Shown here: positions 1-9,162 of the stretch, in pieces
Layout: each line of letters opens with the position of its first letter
Numbering within the stretch: position 1 is the stretch's first letter
DNA from: Pseudorhodobacter turbinis
Lineage (GTDB): Bacteria; Pseudomonadota; Alphaproteobacteria; Rhodobacterales; Rhodobacteraceae
Assembly (NCBI RefSeq): GCF_005234135.1
Contig: NZ_CP039965.1
Location: 558,001-622,000, forward strand
Direction: 5' to 3'
Length of the DNA stretch: 64,000 nt
Translations under genes and position numbers: made by a program
Notes under the pieces: model-generated
Database searches by the model: none
What the model was told of the DNA's origin: nothing
What the model saw: the letters and a program-made list of their open reading frames with translations, nothing else

Positions 1-397
1 TACCGTATTGGATGTTTTCCTCGCCCAAATAGGCAATGGCGTGACCTTCTTCCAGCGCCTGACCGATGGCCTGCGCGTCAAAGCAGTCGAACCAGCCGGG
101 GGCGACAAGCGGCGTGGCGCCGTCATAAAGACGGTAGGTCTCGGTCAGCATCGCCATGCTTTGCGGTGTGCGAAAACAGGCACGAAAGCGGATGGGAGAG
201 CTGTCTGCGTCTATGCCTTCAAAGCCCTCGATCAGCAAAGGTTCGGCCACGCCGTCCAGCGTGGTCATGCGAATTTCAGCCGCGGGGCTGCTGGCCTCTA
301 CCACTTGGTAGTAACCGTAGACCTGCAAATAATAGATGGCAGCGCCTGCCAGAAGTGCGGATATCACAATCGCCCCTACAAATATTCTGCCGATCAC
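1..397 (-). CDS. DUF6446-like membrane-anchored protein (partial)
   Basis: The gene reads leftwards and runs off the window, so only the first 132 codons are present. The GTG start overlaps the glyQ stop as GTGA, which suggests translational coupling. Residues 3-24 form one hydrophobic segment (a signal anchor), followed by a periplasmic part with Cys residues in 'RFRACFRTP' and 'GWFDCFDA'. In Rhodobacteraceae a protein of this kind (DUF6446) sits between glyQ and glyS; that family name is from memory. Its function is unknown. The placement says only that it is co-transcribed with glycyl-tRNA synthetase genes. Confidence 0.75.
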   Translation of the reverse strand, partial: MIGRIFVGAIVISALLAGAAIYYLQVYGYYQVVEASSPAAEIRMTTLDGVAEPLLIEGFEGIDADSSPIRFRACFRTPQSMAMLTETYRLYDGATPLVAPGWFDCFDAQAIGQALEEGHAIAYLGEENIQYG

Positions 398-1329
398 AGC
401 GTTTCCAGTTCTGCCCCTGCGGCTTCGGTTTTCACGAAGGCATCGGCGCAGGCCTTGGCCAAGGTGCGCACCCGACCGATATAGGCCTGGCGTTCGGTGA
501 CCGAGATCACGCCGCGCGCATCGAGCAGGTTGAACAGATGGCTGGCCTTGATGCATTGGTCATAGGCGGGATGCGCCATGATGATACGCCGACCCGCACT
601 GTCCACCGCATCGGCGGCAAGGGTGGCGATACATTCGGCCTCGGCATCCTTGAAGTGCTGCAACAGCGTGTCGGTGTTGGCCTGATCAAAGTTCCAGCGG
701 CTGTATTCCTGTTCGGTCTGGCGAAAGACATCGCCGTATTTCAACGCAATCGGCGCGTCGGGATCATTATAGGGCATATCCATGACGTGATCGACGCCCA
801 GAATATACATCGCAAGCCGTTCCAAGCCATAGGTCAACTCACCCGAAACAGGGTGGCAATCATGGCCGCCGACCTGCTGGAAATAGGTGAACTGGCTGAC
901 TTCCATGCCGTCGCACCAGACCTCCCAGCCAAGGCCCCATGCGCCAAGCGTCGGGCTTTCCCAGTCATCCTCGACAAAGCGGATGTCATGGAGATCCATA
1001 TCGATACCGATCGCCGCCAGCGATCCAAGATAGAGCGCTTGCAGATCCGGCGGGCTGGGTTTGATCAGCACCTGATACTGGTAGTAATGCTGCAACCGGT
1101 TCGGGTTTTCGCCGTAACGCCCGTCGGTCGGGCGGCGCGAGGGCTGGACATAGGCCGCGGCCCATGGCTTGTTGCCCAGTGATCGCAGGGTCGTGGCAGG
1201 GTGAAACGTGCCCGCGCCAACCTCCATGTCATAGGGTTGCAACACAGCACAGCCCTTACCGGACCAATAGGTCATCAGGCGCAAGATGATCTCTTGAAAA
1301 CTGCGCGGGGGGGTCGGCTTTTGGGTCAT
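394..1329 (-). CDS. glyQ: Glycyl-tRNA synthetase alpha subunit
   Basis: Catalytic alpha chain of the heterotetrameric class II glycyl-tRNA synthetase, which charges tRNA-Gly with glycine in the cytoplasm. The protein is 311 residues, normal for GlyQ. It begins [18 protein letters not shown] and contains the family stretches '[18 protein letters not shown]', '[18 protein letters not shown]', '[12 protein letters not shown]' and '[18 protein letters not shown]'. The start is the ATG with AAAGGG six bases upstream; a second in-frame ATG two codons earlier overlaps that ribosome site, and longer starts add unrelated residues. The beta subunit gene is expected beyond the left edge. Confidence 0.97.
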   Translation of the reverse strand: MTQKPTPPRSFQEIILRLMTYWSGKGCAVLQPYDMEVGAGTFHPATTLRSLGNKPWAAAYVQPSRRPTDGRYGENPNRLQHYYQYQVLIKPSPPDLQALYLGSLAAIGIDMDLHDIRFVEDDWESPTLGAWGLGWEVWCDGMEVSQFTYFQQVGGHDCHPVSGELTYGLERLAMYILGVDHVMDMPYNDPDAPIALKYGDVFRQTEQEYSRWNFDQANTDTLLQHFKDAEAECIATLAADAVDSAGRRIIMAHPAYDQCIKASHLFNLLDARGVISVTERQAYIGRVRTLAKACADAFVKTEAAGAELETL

Positions 1330-1521
1330 GCGCATCCCTTTGCGGCTGAAACAGGTTTTGCGCATTGAATAGGCAAAGGGCCCGACAGGGTCAATGCCCC
1401 GCTTGTTCGCTTGATTGTGACGCGCAAAAAACGCCTCAACGGGCAGCCCACTCTGGCAATCTACGCGATTTTGTGGTTTCGCACCCTTATCAAGTATTAC
1501 ACGCACCGAAACGAGGGCCCC

Positions 1522-3270
1522 ATGCCGAAGTATCTATCACTCTTTACCCTCCTCTTTTGGTCGCTCTTCGCCAGCTTGGCCTCTGCCCAAGACCGCGCAT
1601 GGGTACAGATTGAGGCACGCCCGACCCTGGCCCAAGCCGAGGAGCGCGCCCGCGCCTATGCCGGTGCCTTCAGTGATGTGGCGGGCTTTCGGATGGCCTC
1701 GGGGTGGTACGCAATCGCGCTTGGCCCCTATGACCCCGATACCGCCCTGTCCCGGCTGGCACAATTGCGCCGTGACAATCTGATCCCCGCAGACAGCTTT
1801 GTCGCCAATGGGGAGCAATACCGTGGGGGATTCTGGCCTTTGGGCCAAGACCCGATGAGCGCGCCTTTGAACGGTGCCGCCCTGCCCCCGCCAGTTGTCA
1901 CGGCCCCGCTTGCCACCGCCCCACAACCTTTTGTGGAGCCTGTAGAAACCTTGCAGCAGGCGCGCCGCTCTGAACAGGCCCTCTCGCCAGAAGCGCGCAG
2001 GGATCTGCAATCGGCCCTGAAATGGTTCGGCTTTTATGAAGCTTCCATTGATGGTGCCTTCGGGCGCGGCACGCGTGCCTCTATGGCGGCATGGCAAGCG
2101 GCGAATGGCCATGAGCCAACCGGCGTGATGACCACCAAGCAGCGCGCCCAGATCATCACCGAACGCGATCTGGTCGTCGCGGAGCTGGGGCTGCAAACCA
2201 TCACCGAGGAAGAGGCCGGCATCGAGATTTCCCTGCCGATAGCCTTGGTCGAATTCGATCATTACGAACCTCCATTTGTTCATTTTGCCGAAAAAGACGG
2301 CTCTGGTGTGCGGGTGGTGCTCATCTCCGAACCCGGTGACGGGGCGGCGCTGCGCGGGCTTTATGACATCTTGCAAACGCTGGAAGTGGTTCCCCAAAAC
2401 GGCGCACGCAGCCTGAATGATCGCGGCTTTACCATTGACGGGCGCGACGGCACTATTGCCTCGCGCAGCGTTGTCCAACTGAGTGGCGGGTTGATCAAAG
2501 GCTATATGCTGATCTGGAAACCCGAGGCCGAGGACAAGGCCCGCAATGCCCTGAAGGCGATGGATGCCAGCTTCAAGACCATCGGCGGGCGCGCGCTTGA
2601 TCCGGGGCTGGTGTCGCTGGATGATGCCCAACGCCGCAACCTCTTGGCCGGGATGGAAGTGCGTCGGCCCAAGATCTCGCGCAGTGGGTTCTTTGTGTCA
2701 GCCACAGGCGACGTGATCACCACGACCGAAACCCTGCAAAGCTGTGCGCGCATCACCCTTGATCGCAACATCGAGGCCACGATCACCGCGCAGGATGACA
2801 GCAGTGGCCTTGCCGTGCTGACACCGGTCAAACCGCTTGCCCCGCGCTTTATCGCTGAATTTGCCGACAGCCCCCGTATCGGGACCGAGGTTGCCCTTGC
2901 CGGTTATTCCTATGAGGATGCCCTGCCCGCCCCCACGCTGACCTTTGGCGCGCTAGAAGACACCAAAGGATTGGCCGGTGAGGCAGGCATCGCGCGGTTG
3001 TCACTGTCGTCGTTGCCCGGCGATGCAGGCGGTCCGGTGATGAATGGCAAAGGTGCCGTGTTGGGCATGTTGATCCCCGCCACAGCCACGGATGGCCGCG
3101 TGCTGCCCGGTGAGGTGTCCTTTGTGGCCGATGTGACCAGCATCAAGGCCATTCTGAACCGCGCAGGCGTAGCGCCGGTGCAGCAAGCCACCCGTGCCGC
3201 CCCCCTTCCGCCAAGTGACCTGACAGAGCGTGCAATGTCGATGACGGTTCTGGTGTCGTGCTGGGAGTAA
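1522..3270 (+). CDS. Exported trypsin-fold protein with peptidoglycan-binding domain, catalytic residues replaced
   Basis: A 582-residue secreted protein. Residues 1-20 are a signal peptide ending in ASA. A SPOR-like segment follows (about 24-100), then a PG_binding_1 domain (about 160-215, '[24 protein letters not shown]' region). The C-terminal 200 residues have a trypsin/HtrA fold with '[13 protein letters not shown]', 'SGLAVL' and 'GDAGGPV'. Aligned by eye to HtrA proteases, all three catalytic positions differ: His is Glu403, Asp is Gly429, and Ser is Ala502 in what would be GDSGGP. It is probably a non-catalytic scaffold or sensor at the cell wall. Start: ATG at 1522 after GAGG, directly before the signal peptide. 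It converges on trkH with a 4-bp gap. Confidence 0.8.
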   Translation: MPKYLSLFTLLFWSLFASLASAQDRAWVQIEARPTLAQAEERARAYAGAFSDVAGFRMASGWYAIALGPYDPDTALSRLAQLRRDNLIPADSFVANGEQYRGGFWPLGQDPMSAPLNGAALPPPVVTAPLATAPQPFVEPVETLQQARRSEQALSPEARRDLQSALKWFGFYEASIDGAFGRGTRASMAAWQAANGHEPTGVMTTKQRAQIITERDLVVAELGLQTITEEEAGIEISLPIALVEFDHYEPPFVHFAEKDGSGVRVVLISEPGDGAALRGLYDILQTLEVVPQNGARSLNDRGFTIDGRDGTIASRSVVQLSGGLIKGYMLIWKPEAEDKARNALKAMDASFKTIGGRALDPGLVSLDDAQRRNLLAGMEVRRPKISRSGFFVSATGDVITTTETLQSCARITLDRNIEATITAQDDSSGLAVLTPVKPLAPRFIAEFADSPRIGTEVALAGYSYEDALPAPTLTFGALEDTKGLAGEAGIARLSLSSLPGDAGGPVMNGKGAVLGMLIPATATDGRVLPGEVSFVADVTSIKAILNRAGVAPVQQATRAAPLPPSDLTERAMSMTVLVSCWE

Positions 3271-3274
3271 CGCC

Positions 3275-4729
3275 CTAGTTCCGCCAGAAACGGGCCATGA
3301 ACAACACATAGACCGACAACAGCTCCAACCGGCCCACGAGCATTCCAAGGATCATGATCCAACGCGCAAGGGCGGGAAACCCGTCCACCGCGCCGGTCGG
3401 TCCAACCTCGGTCCCGAAGGCAGGGCCGATATTGGCGACGGCCGTCCATGCACCGGTAAAGGCGGTTCTTGTTTCCAGCCCTGTCAGCGACAGGGCCACA
3501 GCGACCACGCCAAACGTCAGGATGAACAGCGTGAAGAACACGATGACAGAGTTGATCACATCATCGCCCACGCGCCGCCCTTCATAGCGCACCTCCAGCA
3601 TGGCCGAGGGGCTGTGCAACCGGCGGATCTGCACCTTAATCGCCTCTAGCAAGATCAGATAGCGAAACACCTTGACCGAGCAACCAGTCGAGGAGGTACA
3701 CCCCCCTATCAATCCTACCATGATCAAAATCACAAATGGGAATGGCCCCCAAGTCGACAGATCAACCGAGGCAAAGCCCGTGCCCGAAAAGGTTGACACG
3801 ATGTTGAAACTGCTTTCGCGGAGGGACTGCACGAACGGCCGGTCGAAATTATACATCTCATAGGCGGTGACGGCCAAGGCGGCATAGGCGTTCCAGCGCA
3901 CATAGGCCCGCACTTGCGGATCGCGCCACAGCGGTTTCAGATCGCCCTGCGTGGCCTGAACAAAGCGGATAAAGGGCATCGAGGCCAACAACATAAAGAC
4001 AATCGCCACCAGCTCCATCGAGTGGACAAACTTGCCAAAAGAGGCGTCCGAGCTGGAAAACCCGCCCGTCGATACCGTGGTCAGCGCATGGACGACCGCA
4101 TCAAACCCGCTCATCCCCAAGGCGAAATAGGCCGCAGCGCAGGCAATTGTCAGTGCGATATAAATCTGGATCAAGGCGCTGGAGATATCCAGCGCCCGCG
4201 GCAGAATCTTGCCCAAGGTATCAAAGCCCTCGGAGCGGAAAAACTGCATCCCCCCGACCTTCATCACCGGCAAGAAGATCAAAGCCACGATCACAATCCC
4301 CAGCCCGCCGAGCCACTGCAAGATACCGCGCCACAGGTTCACCCCCGGCGGCAAGGCATCAAGCCCTTCGAATACAGTTGTGCCGGTTGTGGTCATCCCC
4401 GAGACCGCCTCAAACACTGCATTGGTCAGGGTAGCGCCCGGCTCGCCAAACATGAAGGGCAAGGCCCCAAAGGCCGGAAGCGCGACCCAAGTGCCTGTCG
4501 TCAGCACAAAACTTTGCCGCAGGGTGATGCCCTGCCCCTTTTGGGTGGCGTTGGCACAAGACAGCGACAAAAGCGCGCCCATCAGGCAAGTCAGTACCGA
4601 CGCCTCAAGAAAGGACTTCCAGTTGGGGCTGCCCGAAAAGTAATCCAAAGCCATCGGAAACAACATCATCGCCCCAAGCGTGGCGACGAGCAGGCCGATA
4701 ATATATCCCACGGGGCGAAGATCAATCAT
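3275..4729 (-). CDS. trkH: Trk potassium uptake transporter, membrane subunit
   Basis: Potassium-translocating subunit of a Trk/Ktr system in the inner membrane; it needs a cytoplasmic TrkA-type NAD-binding partner, which is not in this window. The 484-residue protein is hydrophobic throughout with about ten membrane segments. Filter-like loops are seen at 'AVSGMTTTGTTVFEGLD', 'ALTTVSTGGFSSSDAS', 'FSGTGFASVDLS' and 'AVANIGPAFGTEVGP', the four M1-P-M2 repeats expected of the family. The start is the first ATG, giving the usual TrkH N terminus. The adjacent minus-strand folE2 is separated by about 50 bp and is not obviously related in function. Confidence 0.93.
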   Translation of the reverse strand: MIDLRPVGYIIGLLVATLGAMMLFPMALDYFSGSPNWKSFLEASVLTCLMGALLSLSCANATQKGQGITLRQSFVLTTGTWVALPAFGALPFMFGEPGATLTNAVFEAVSGMTTTGTTVFEGLDALPPGVNLWRGILQWLGGLGIVIVALIFLPVMKVGGMQFFRSEGFDTLGKILPRALDISSALIQIYIALTIACAAAYFALGMSGFDAVVHALTTVSTGGFSSSDASFGKFVHSMELVAIVFMLLASMPFIRFVQATQGDLKPLWRDPQVRAYVRWNAYAALAVTAYEMYNFDRPFVQSLRESSFNIVSTFSGTGFASVDLSTWGPFPFVILIMVGLIGGCTSSTGCSVKVFRYLILLEAIKVQIRRLHSPSAMLEVRYEGRRVGDDVINSVIVFFTLFILTFGVVAVALSLTGLETRTAFTGAWTAVANIGPAFGTEVGPTGAVDGFPALARWIMILGMLVGRLELLSVYVLFMARFWRN

Positions 4730-4782
4730 GGGTGCATGACTTGCTGCGCTTCGCCCGCACTGTCAACCGGGCCCGAACCACC

Positions 4783-5838
4783 CTAGCCGACATGAAACAG
4801 GGTGGTGAAAAGCTTGGGGTCAAGGCTTGTGGCCGCAAAGGTATCGCCAATGGTCAGCACGCTGACGGCATCATGGCTGTGCAGGCTTTCTTGATGGCTG
4901 GCGATGATACGGAAATCACCCACCCGCCGGTCGGCCTGTAATTGGGCGCAAAAGCTGCGCGCGGCATCCTCGACGAAAATCGGGTTGGCGGCGTTGAGTT
5001 CGGCAAAGGCCTGTTCGTCCTCGCGCTTGACCATGACCTGCGTTTCGGTTGGTACCGCAGCGCGGGCCAAGTCGATAAGGTCCTCGAACCACAGGCATTT
5101 ATCGCCCACCAGCTCTACCGAGATCCTTGCGACCGAGCGTTGGCTATGCGGTGTGGCAAGCTGGTTGCGGCTGCGACGGGCGTGTTCGGACAGCTCTAGC
5201 GAACAAGGGCAGGTGCTGGAATACACATAGTCCAGATGCATGATGGTCTTGCGCGCACCGCCCGCATCCACCAACTCCAGCGCGATATCGTAATATTGCC
5301 ACCCCGACAGCCCCGAACGCAGGCTCTCGATCTTCATCGGAAAGGAGAACCGCATCTGGATCCGCGCGTCAAAACTGTCGAGATCGCGTTTGTAATCCTC
5401 TAATGCGCGTTCTATCACCTTGTAGCTGAATGATTTTTCGGCATAGGCATAGAATGAGCGCATAATGCGGCTCATATTGATGCCTTTTTTCTCGGCCTCA
5501 AGGCTGACCGATCCGGTGACGCTGGTCTCTAGGATCACATCCGCGCCATCACGGGTATGATAACGGATCGGCAGCCGGAAATTCGAGATCCCGACGTGCT
5601 GGATCACGGTCCGTTCACCCTTGATCAGGCTGGAGGGGCCGTTCTGCAAATCGGGCAGGCCCGCCTTGTAGTCCGCATCCACCACGAAATCCGCCGGGTA
5701 TTCCGCCGAAAGCGCGGGATAAAGGCCAAGCGCTGCCACCTCAGCCGCGGGGGCATGCGCGGCCCAAGACTGCAAGACGGCCAAGGCCGCCTCGGCGTCG
5801 CTGCGGTCAGGCTGGGTGCCCTTGCTGTGGATGTTCAT
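4783..5838 (-). CDS. folE2: GTP cyclohydrolase IB (FolE2 type)
   Basis: Converts GTP to 7,8-dihydroneopterin triphosphate, the first step of folate and queuosine-type pterin synthesis; this is the metal-flexible, zinc-independent form, COG1469. The 351-residue protein carries 'YSSTCPCSLELSEHAR', with the conserved Cys and His residues of the family, and 'ATPHSQRSVARISVEL'. The start is chosen at MNIHSKGT because AAGGGA lies six bases upstream; the in-frame GTG five codons earlier would overlap that site. It lies 83 bp downstream of metZ in the same direction, so it may be read through from the metZ promoter. Confidence 0.93.
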   Translation of the reverse strand: MNIHSKGTQPDRSDAEAALAVLQSWAAHAPAAEVAALGLYPALSAEYPADFVVDADYKAGLPDLQNGPSSLIKGERTVIQHVGISNFRLPIRYHTRDGADVILETSVTGSVSLEAEKKGINMSRIMRSFYAYAEKSFSYKVIERALEDYKRDLDSFDARIQMRFSFPMKIESLRSGLSGWQYYDIALELVDAGGARKTIMHLDYVYSSTCPCSLELSEHARRSRNQLATPHSQRSVARISVELVGDKCLWFEDLIDLARAAVPTETQVMVKREDEQAFAELNAANPIFVEDAARSFCAQLQADRRVGDFRIIASHQESLHSHDAVSVLTIGDTFAATSLDPKLFTTLFHVG

Positions 5839-5921
5839 GGTGTTTCCCTTCACGGGTCAGAAATTCACCTTCAACATAAGGCCTTCCAAGCGCTTTTCCA
5901 AATCGATTCGCACCAGCTGGA

Positions 5922-7103
5922 TCAGATCGCGTCCAGACCGGCACGCAGATCCGCAATCAGGTCATCCGCATCCTCCAGCCCGACCGACAGGCGGATCAGG
6001 CCCGGCGTGATGCCAAGAGCCGTCTTTTGCGCGTCGGGCAGACGTTGGTGGGTCGTTGTCGCCGGATGGGTCGCGATCGATTTCGCATCGCCCAAGTTGT
6101 TAGAGATTTTGATGATGTCCAATGCGTTCATAAAGCGAAACGCTTCCGCCTTACCGCCTTTGATATCAAGGGCCAGCATGGTGCCGCCCGTCCCCATCTG
6201 CCGCGCCGCCAGCTCGGCCTGCGGGTGGCTGTAAAGGCCGGGATAGATGACGTTGGACAGGCGATCGTCGCCCTCAAGTGCTGTCGCGATTTTTGCCGCG
6301 GCTTCGGCCATTGCACGGCAGCGCAGGTCCATCGTGGCCATACCGTTCAGCATGATCCAAGCGGTAAAGGGGCTCATCGAGCCGCCCGTATGTTTCAGAT
6401 AGGGTTCCGCCACGGTGCGGATAAATTCGCGTGTACCGCAAACAACGCCGCCAAGCGCACGGCCCTGCCCGTCCACATGTTTGGTCGTGGAATAGACGAC
6501 AACATCGGCGCCCTGCTCCACTGCGCGGCTAAAAATTGGCGTGGCAAAGACATTGTCCACCACCACGGTCGCGCCAACCTTATGCGCGATCTTTGAGACC
6601 GCCTCGATATCGACCAGCTCCAGCGTAGGGTTTGACATCGATTCAAAGAACACCGCCTTGGTGCCGGGCACGCAGGCGGCCTCCCATGCGGCCAGATCGG
6701 CACCGTCAACAAAGGTGACATTGACACCGTAGCGCGTCAGAACCTCTTCCAGTACATAAAGGCATGACCCGAACAGCGCCCGCGACGACACCACATGATC
6801 GCCCGCCTTCAGCATCGAGGTCAGCGCACCCGAAACCGCCGCCATGCCGCTTGCGGTGGCAAAAGCATCCTCGGTGCCCTCGATCGCGGCCATACGGTCT
6901 TCGAACATGCGCACGGTGGGGTTGCCATAGCGGGCATAGATGAACTCATCCTCGCCCGCCTTGATGAACCGTGCCTCGGCCGCCTCGGCGCTTTCATAGA
7001 CAAAGCCCTGCGTCATAAAGATCGCCTCGGCCATCTCGCCATATTGGCTGCGGCGGCTGCCTTCATGCACCAGTTGCGTACGCGTTTTCCAAGTCTTCGC
7101 CAT
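5922..7103 (-). CDS. metZ: O-acyl-homoserine sulfhydrylase (PLP enzyme)
   Basis: Cys/Met-metabolism PLP enzyme that makes homocysteine from an O-acylhomoserine and sulfide in the cytoplasm. It is 393 residues, the family length. The PLP lysine is Lys208 in 'VVYSTTKHVDGQGR'; the phosphate-binding segment is 'TASGMAAVSGAL' and the substrate region is 'YARYGNPTV'. By resemblance it is the MetZ (O-succinylhomoserine) type, but metA at the right end of the window has the acetyl-CoA signature Glu111, so the physiological donor may be O-acetylhomoserine. A SAM-II riboswitch precedes it, consistent with repression when S-adenosylmethionine is plentiful. Confidence 0.92.
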   Translation of the reverse strand: MAKTWKTRTQLVHEGSRRSQYGEMAEAIFMTQGFVYESAEAAEARFIKAGEDEFIYARYGNPTVRMFEDRMAAIEGTEDAFATASGMAAVSGALTSMLKAGDHVVSSRALFGSCLYVLEEVLTRYGVNVTFVDGADLAAWEAACVPGTKAVFFESMSNPTLELVDIEAVSKIAHKVGATVVVDNVFATPIFSRAVEQGADVVVYSTTKHVDGQGRALGGVVCGTREFIRTVAEPYLKHTGGSMSPFTAWIMLNGMATMDLRCRAMAEAAAKIATALEGDDRLSNVIYPGLYSHPQAELAARQMGTGGTMLALDIKGGKAEAFRFMNALDIIKISNNLGDAKSIATHPATTTHQRLPDAQKTALGITPGLIRLSVGLEDADDLIADLRAGLDAI

Positions 7104-7161
7104 GTTGGCCCCCGGCAGTTAAAACCCCGGAGACTCAGAGGGTGCAAAGGCAATGCCCGAA

Positions 7162-7214
7162 CCCTCTTTAGCGGTTTATTTACCGTGGCCCGCAATCCGG
7201 TAACAAAGCGCCAC
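7162..7214 (-). promoter_or_regulatory. SAM-II riboswitch aptamer
   Basis: On the minus strand upstream of metZ the sequence follows the SAM-II consensus piece by piece: P1 5' arm GTGGCGC, loop TTTGTTACCG, GATTGC, P1 3' arm GGCCAC, then GGTAAATAAA, CCGCTAAAGAGGG. Published SAM-II RNAs share CGC...ACCG..TTGC..GCG..ATAAA..GCTAAA.AGGG. SAM-II forms an H-type pseudoknot with S-adenosylmethionine and shuts off expression. Just after it, ACCCTCT (7137-7143) can pair with AGAGGGT (7161-7167), the 3' pseudoknot strand, so a competing hairpin is possible. The identification is by eye against remembered consensus. Confidence 0.85.
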
Positions 7215-7331
7215 GGCAATTTTCTTAAACCCGGTGCGACAAAACGTCAACGCCCCTTGGTTGGGAACCATATCCCCCGCTCGCGCGTTGTCACCACTCT
7301 TGGCGAAAAAATTTCAAGGAATAGCGTTCAC

Positions 7332-8267
7332 ATGGCAGCAGGCACACTCGAGACGGCACAGACGATCGACCTCGATCCCAATAAGGCAATCGCCCGAATA
7401 GATGCGTGGTTTGACGGTTTGATCGGGTTGCTGCCCAATATCGTCGTCGCACTGATTTTTGCTGTCATTATGTGGTATGTGGCGCGGGGTGTGGCCTTTG
7501 CCATCCAGCGCACGGCGGCCGCGCGCAAACGCGACAATCTGGGGGATATTCTGGCCGGGTTTGCCCGCTGGTCGGTGTTCGTCTTTGGTGTGATGATCGC
7601 GCTAACAATCGTTCTGCCCAGCCTCAACCCCGGGGATCTGGTTGCAGGGCTTGGGATTGGCACGGTCGCCATCGGCTTTGCCTTCAAGGATATCTTGCAA
7701 AACTGGCTGGCCGGTTTGCTGTTGCTGTTGCGCCAGCCTTTCGGTGTCGGGGATGAGATCGAGGTGGGGGGCCATTCGGGCACGATAGAGCGCATCGAAA
7801 GTCGCGCAACCTTGATCCGAACCTATGACGGGCAGCGTGTGATCATCCCCAACGCCGAGCTTTACACCGATGTCGTGCAGGTGATCACGGCCTATCCCGC
7901 GCGTCGGCTGCAAATGGATTTTGGCATCGGCTATGATGATGATATCGACAATGCCTGTCAGGTCATGCTGGACGCTGTCGCGGGGATCGAGGGGCTAGAA
8001 ACCGACCCTGCCCCGCAGGCGCTGCCGTGGTCGCTTGATGCGTCTTGGGTCACGATCCGGCTGCGCTGGTGGGTAAAATCGGACGGGCCCATCATCGGGA
8101 CGCGGGTCGAGGTGCTTAAATCCGTCAAGCGCGCCTTGGACAATGCCGGCATCGACATCCCCTTCAACGTGCAAACCCATCTGTTTCGCGATGAAACCCC
8201 GCCAGAGCTGGCCAAAAAGCGGGCCGAGGCGGTGGCAAACCTGCCCCGCCCCGCACGCGAGGCTTAG
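7332..8267 (+). CDS. mscS: Small-conductance mechanosensitive channel, MscS family
   Basis: Inner-membrane channel that opens under membrane tension to release solutes during osmotic downshock. The 311-residue protein has three membrane segments (about 30-52, 73-93, 98-120). The third contains the Gly/Ala-rich pore helix 'VAGLGIGTVAIGFAFKDILQ', followed by the beta domain signature 'QPFGVGDEIEVGGHSGTI' and 'RTYDGQRVIIPNAELYTD', then an alpha/beta C-terminal domain. The start is the ATG after a distant AAGGA (11-base spacing). It is transcribed divergently from metZ and converges on yciB with a 7-bp gap. Confidence 0.93.
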   Translation: MAAGTLETAQTIDLDPNKAIARIDAWFDGLIGLLPNIVVALIFAVIMWYVARGVAFAIQRTAAARKRDNLGDILAGFARWSVFVFGVMIALTIVLPSLNPGDLVAGLGIGTVAIGFAFKDILQNWLAGLLLLLRQPFGVGDEIEVGGHSGTIERIESRATLIRTYDGQRVIIPNAELYTDVVQVITAYPARRLQMDFGIGYDDDIDNACQVMLDAVAGIEGLETDPAPQALPWSLDASWVTIRLRWWVKSDGPIIGTRVEVLKSVKRALDNAGIDIPFNVQTHLFRDETPPELAKKRAEAVANLPRPAREA

Positions 8268-8274
8268 GTCTGGC

Positions 8275-8883
8275 TCACGGCTCTTCTTTCGGCGGCTCGA
8301 TTCCGTATTTCGAAAATACCCGGCTTTGGGTCATGAAAAACAAAAACAGCGCCGCCGTCAGGCCGAAGGTCTTGAAATTCACCCAAGCCTCGGTCGAAAA
8401 GCCACGCCACATAATCTCGTTCAACACCGCGAGGGTGACAAAAAACAAAACCAACCGCTTGGTGAGGATCATCCAGCCTTCCTGTTGCATCGGCAGCATC
8501 TCCCCCATTACGGATTTGAGGTAGGATTCACCGCGCAGCAAGCCAAAGCCAAGGATGCCCGCGAAAAGCGCATAGATCATCGTGGGCTTCATCTTGAAGA
8601 ACCGCTCGTCATTCAACCAAACCGAAAGCCCGCCAAAGACCACAACCAAGACCACCGTCATGATCTGCATCTTTGAAAGCTTGCCAGTCAACGCCCACAA
8701 GATCCCCGTCGACAGCAGCAACAGCGGAATAAACGCCGCCGTAACCACGATGAACCCGTCATATTCGGTGCCGCCAAAGGTAAAGACCTGATCTTTCAGC
8801 TTGATATAGCCAATGAAAAACAGAGCCACCGGCCCCAGCTCCAAGAGCGCCTTCACCCCGCCGCTGATCTTCTTTTCCGCCAT
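8275..8883 (-). CDS. yciB: Inner membrane-spanning septation protein YciB/IspZ family
   Basis: A polytopic membrane protein of about 202 residues with five or six hydrophobic segments. Family landmarks are 'LELGPVALFFIGYIKL' near the N terminus and 'MKPTMIYALFAGILGFG' in the middle. YciB is linked to cell envelope synthesis and septation in enterobacteria; its biochemical role is unsettled. I chose MAEKKISGG as the start because GGGA lies a few bases upstream; ATG codons 12 and 15 bases earlier are alternatives. In many relatives it stands near ftsY, which is not seen here. Confidence 0.88.
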   Translation of the reverse strand: MAEKKISGGVKALLELGPVALFFIGYIKLKDQVFTFGGTEYDGFIVVTAAFIPLLLLSTGILWALTGKLSKMQIMTVVLVVVFGGLSVWLNDERFFKMKPTMIYALFAGILGFGLLRGESYLKSVMGEMLPMQQEGWMILTKRLVLFFVTLAVLNEIMWRGFSTEAWVNFKTFGLTAALFLFFMTQSRVFSKYGIEPPKEEP

Positions 8884-9003
8884 CTGTTGTCCCATCATCC
8901 TTGGTATCGCCGCCCCGGTTGCGCCTAGTTACCCCTTCTTTGCAGGGACGCCAACCGAACAATGCGGCCGATCACGGCTTTGGGTTCACGGAAACGGCCC
9001 GCG

Positions 9004-9162
9004 TCAACCCTTGCGCCCCGAGGATGTGACCAAATCATAAACCACCAAAGCCGTGGTCAAAAGCGAGATGATCACCAGATCGGGGCTTGGCACCGCCCGG
9101 ATCAAAATGCCGATGAAACCCGCAAATGCGATGAAGGCGAGGATCGATAAAAATCGGTTCAT
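9004..9162 (-). CDS. Small two-segment membrane protein, unknown
   Basis: A 52-codon gene. Its ATG overlaps the amidase stop as ATGA, and GCAGGAGAG stands five bases upstream, so translation is well supported. The product starts MNRFLSILAFIAFAGFIGIL and contains two hydrophobic stretches (about 4-21 and 28-45) joined by RAVPSPD, ending in the basic tail SSGRKG. I do not recognise a family. It is the last gene of the TRAP transporter-amidase operon and may be a membrane accessory protein. The 120 bp beyond it, up to yciB, shows nothing I can assign. Confidence 0.65.
   Translation of the reverse strand: MNRFLSILAFIAFAGFIGILIRAVPSPDLVIISLLTTALVVYDLVTSSGRKG

Noticed and set aside
166..1182. A 338-codon open frame on the plus strand
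   Set aside because: It lies wholly antisense to glyQ and its product resembles nothing; GC-rich codon bias opens such frames.
1537..2631. A 364-codon minus-strand frame
   Set aside because: Antisense to the trypsin-fold gene, which has a signal peptide, a ribosome site and recognisable domains.
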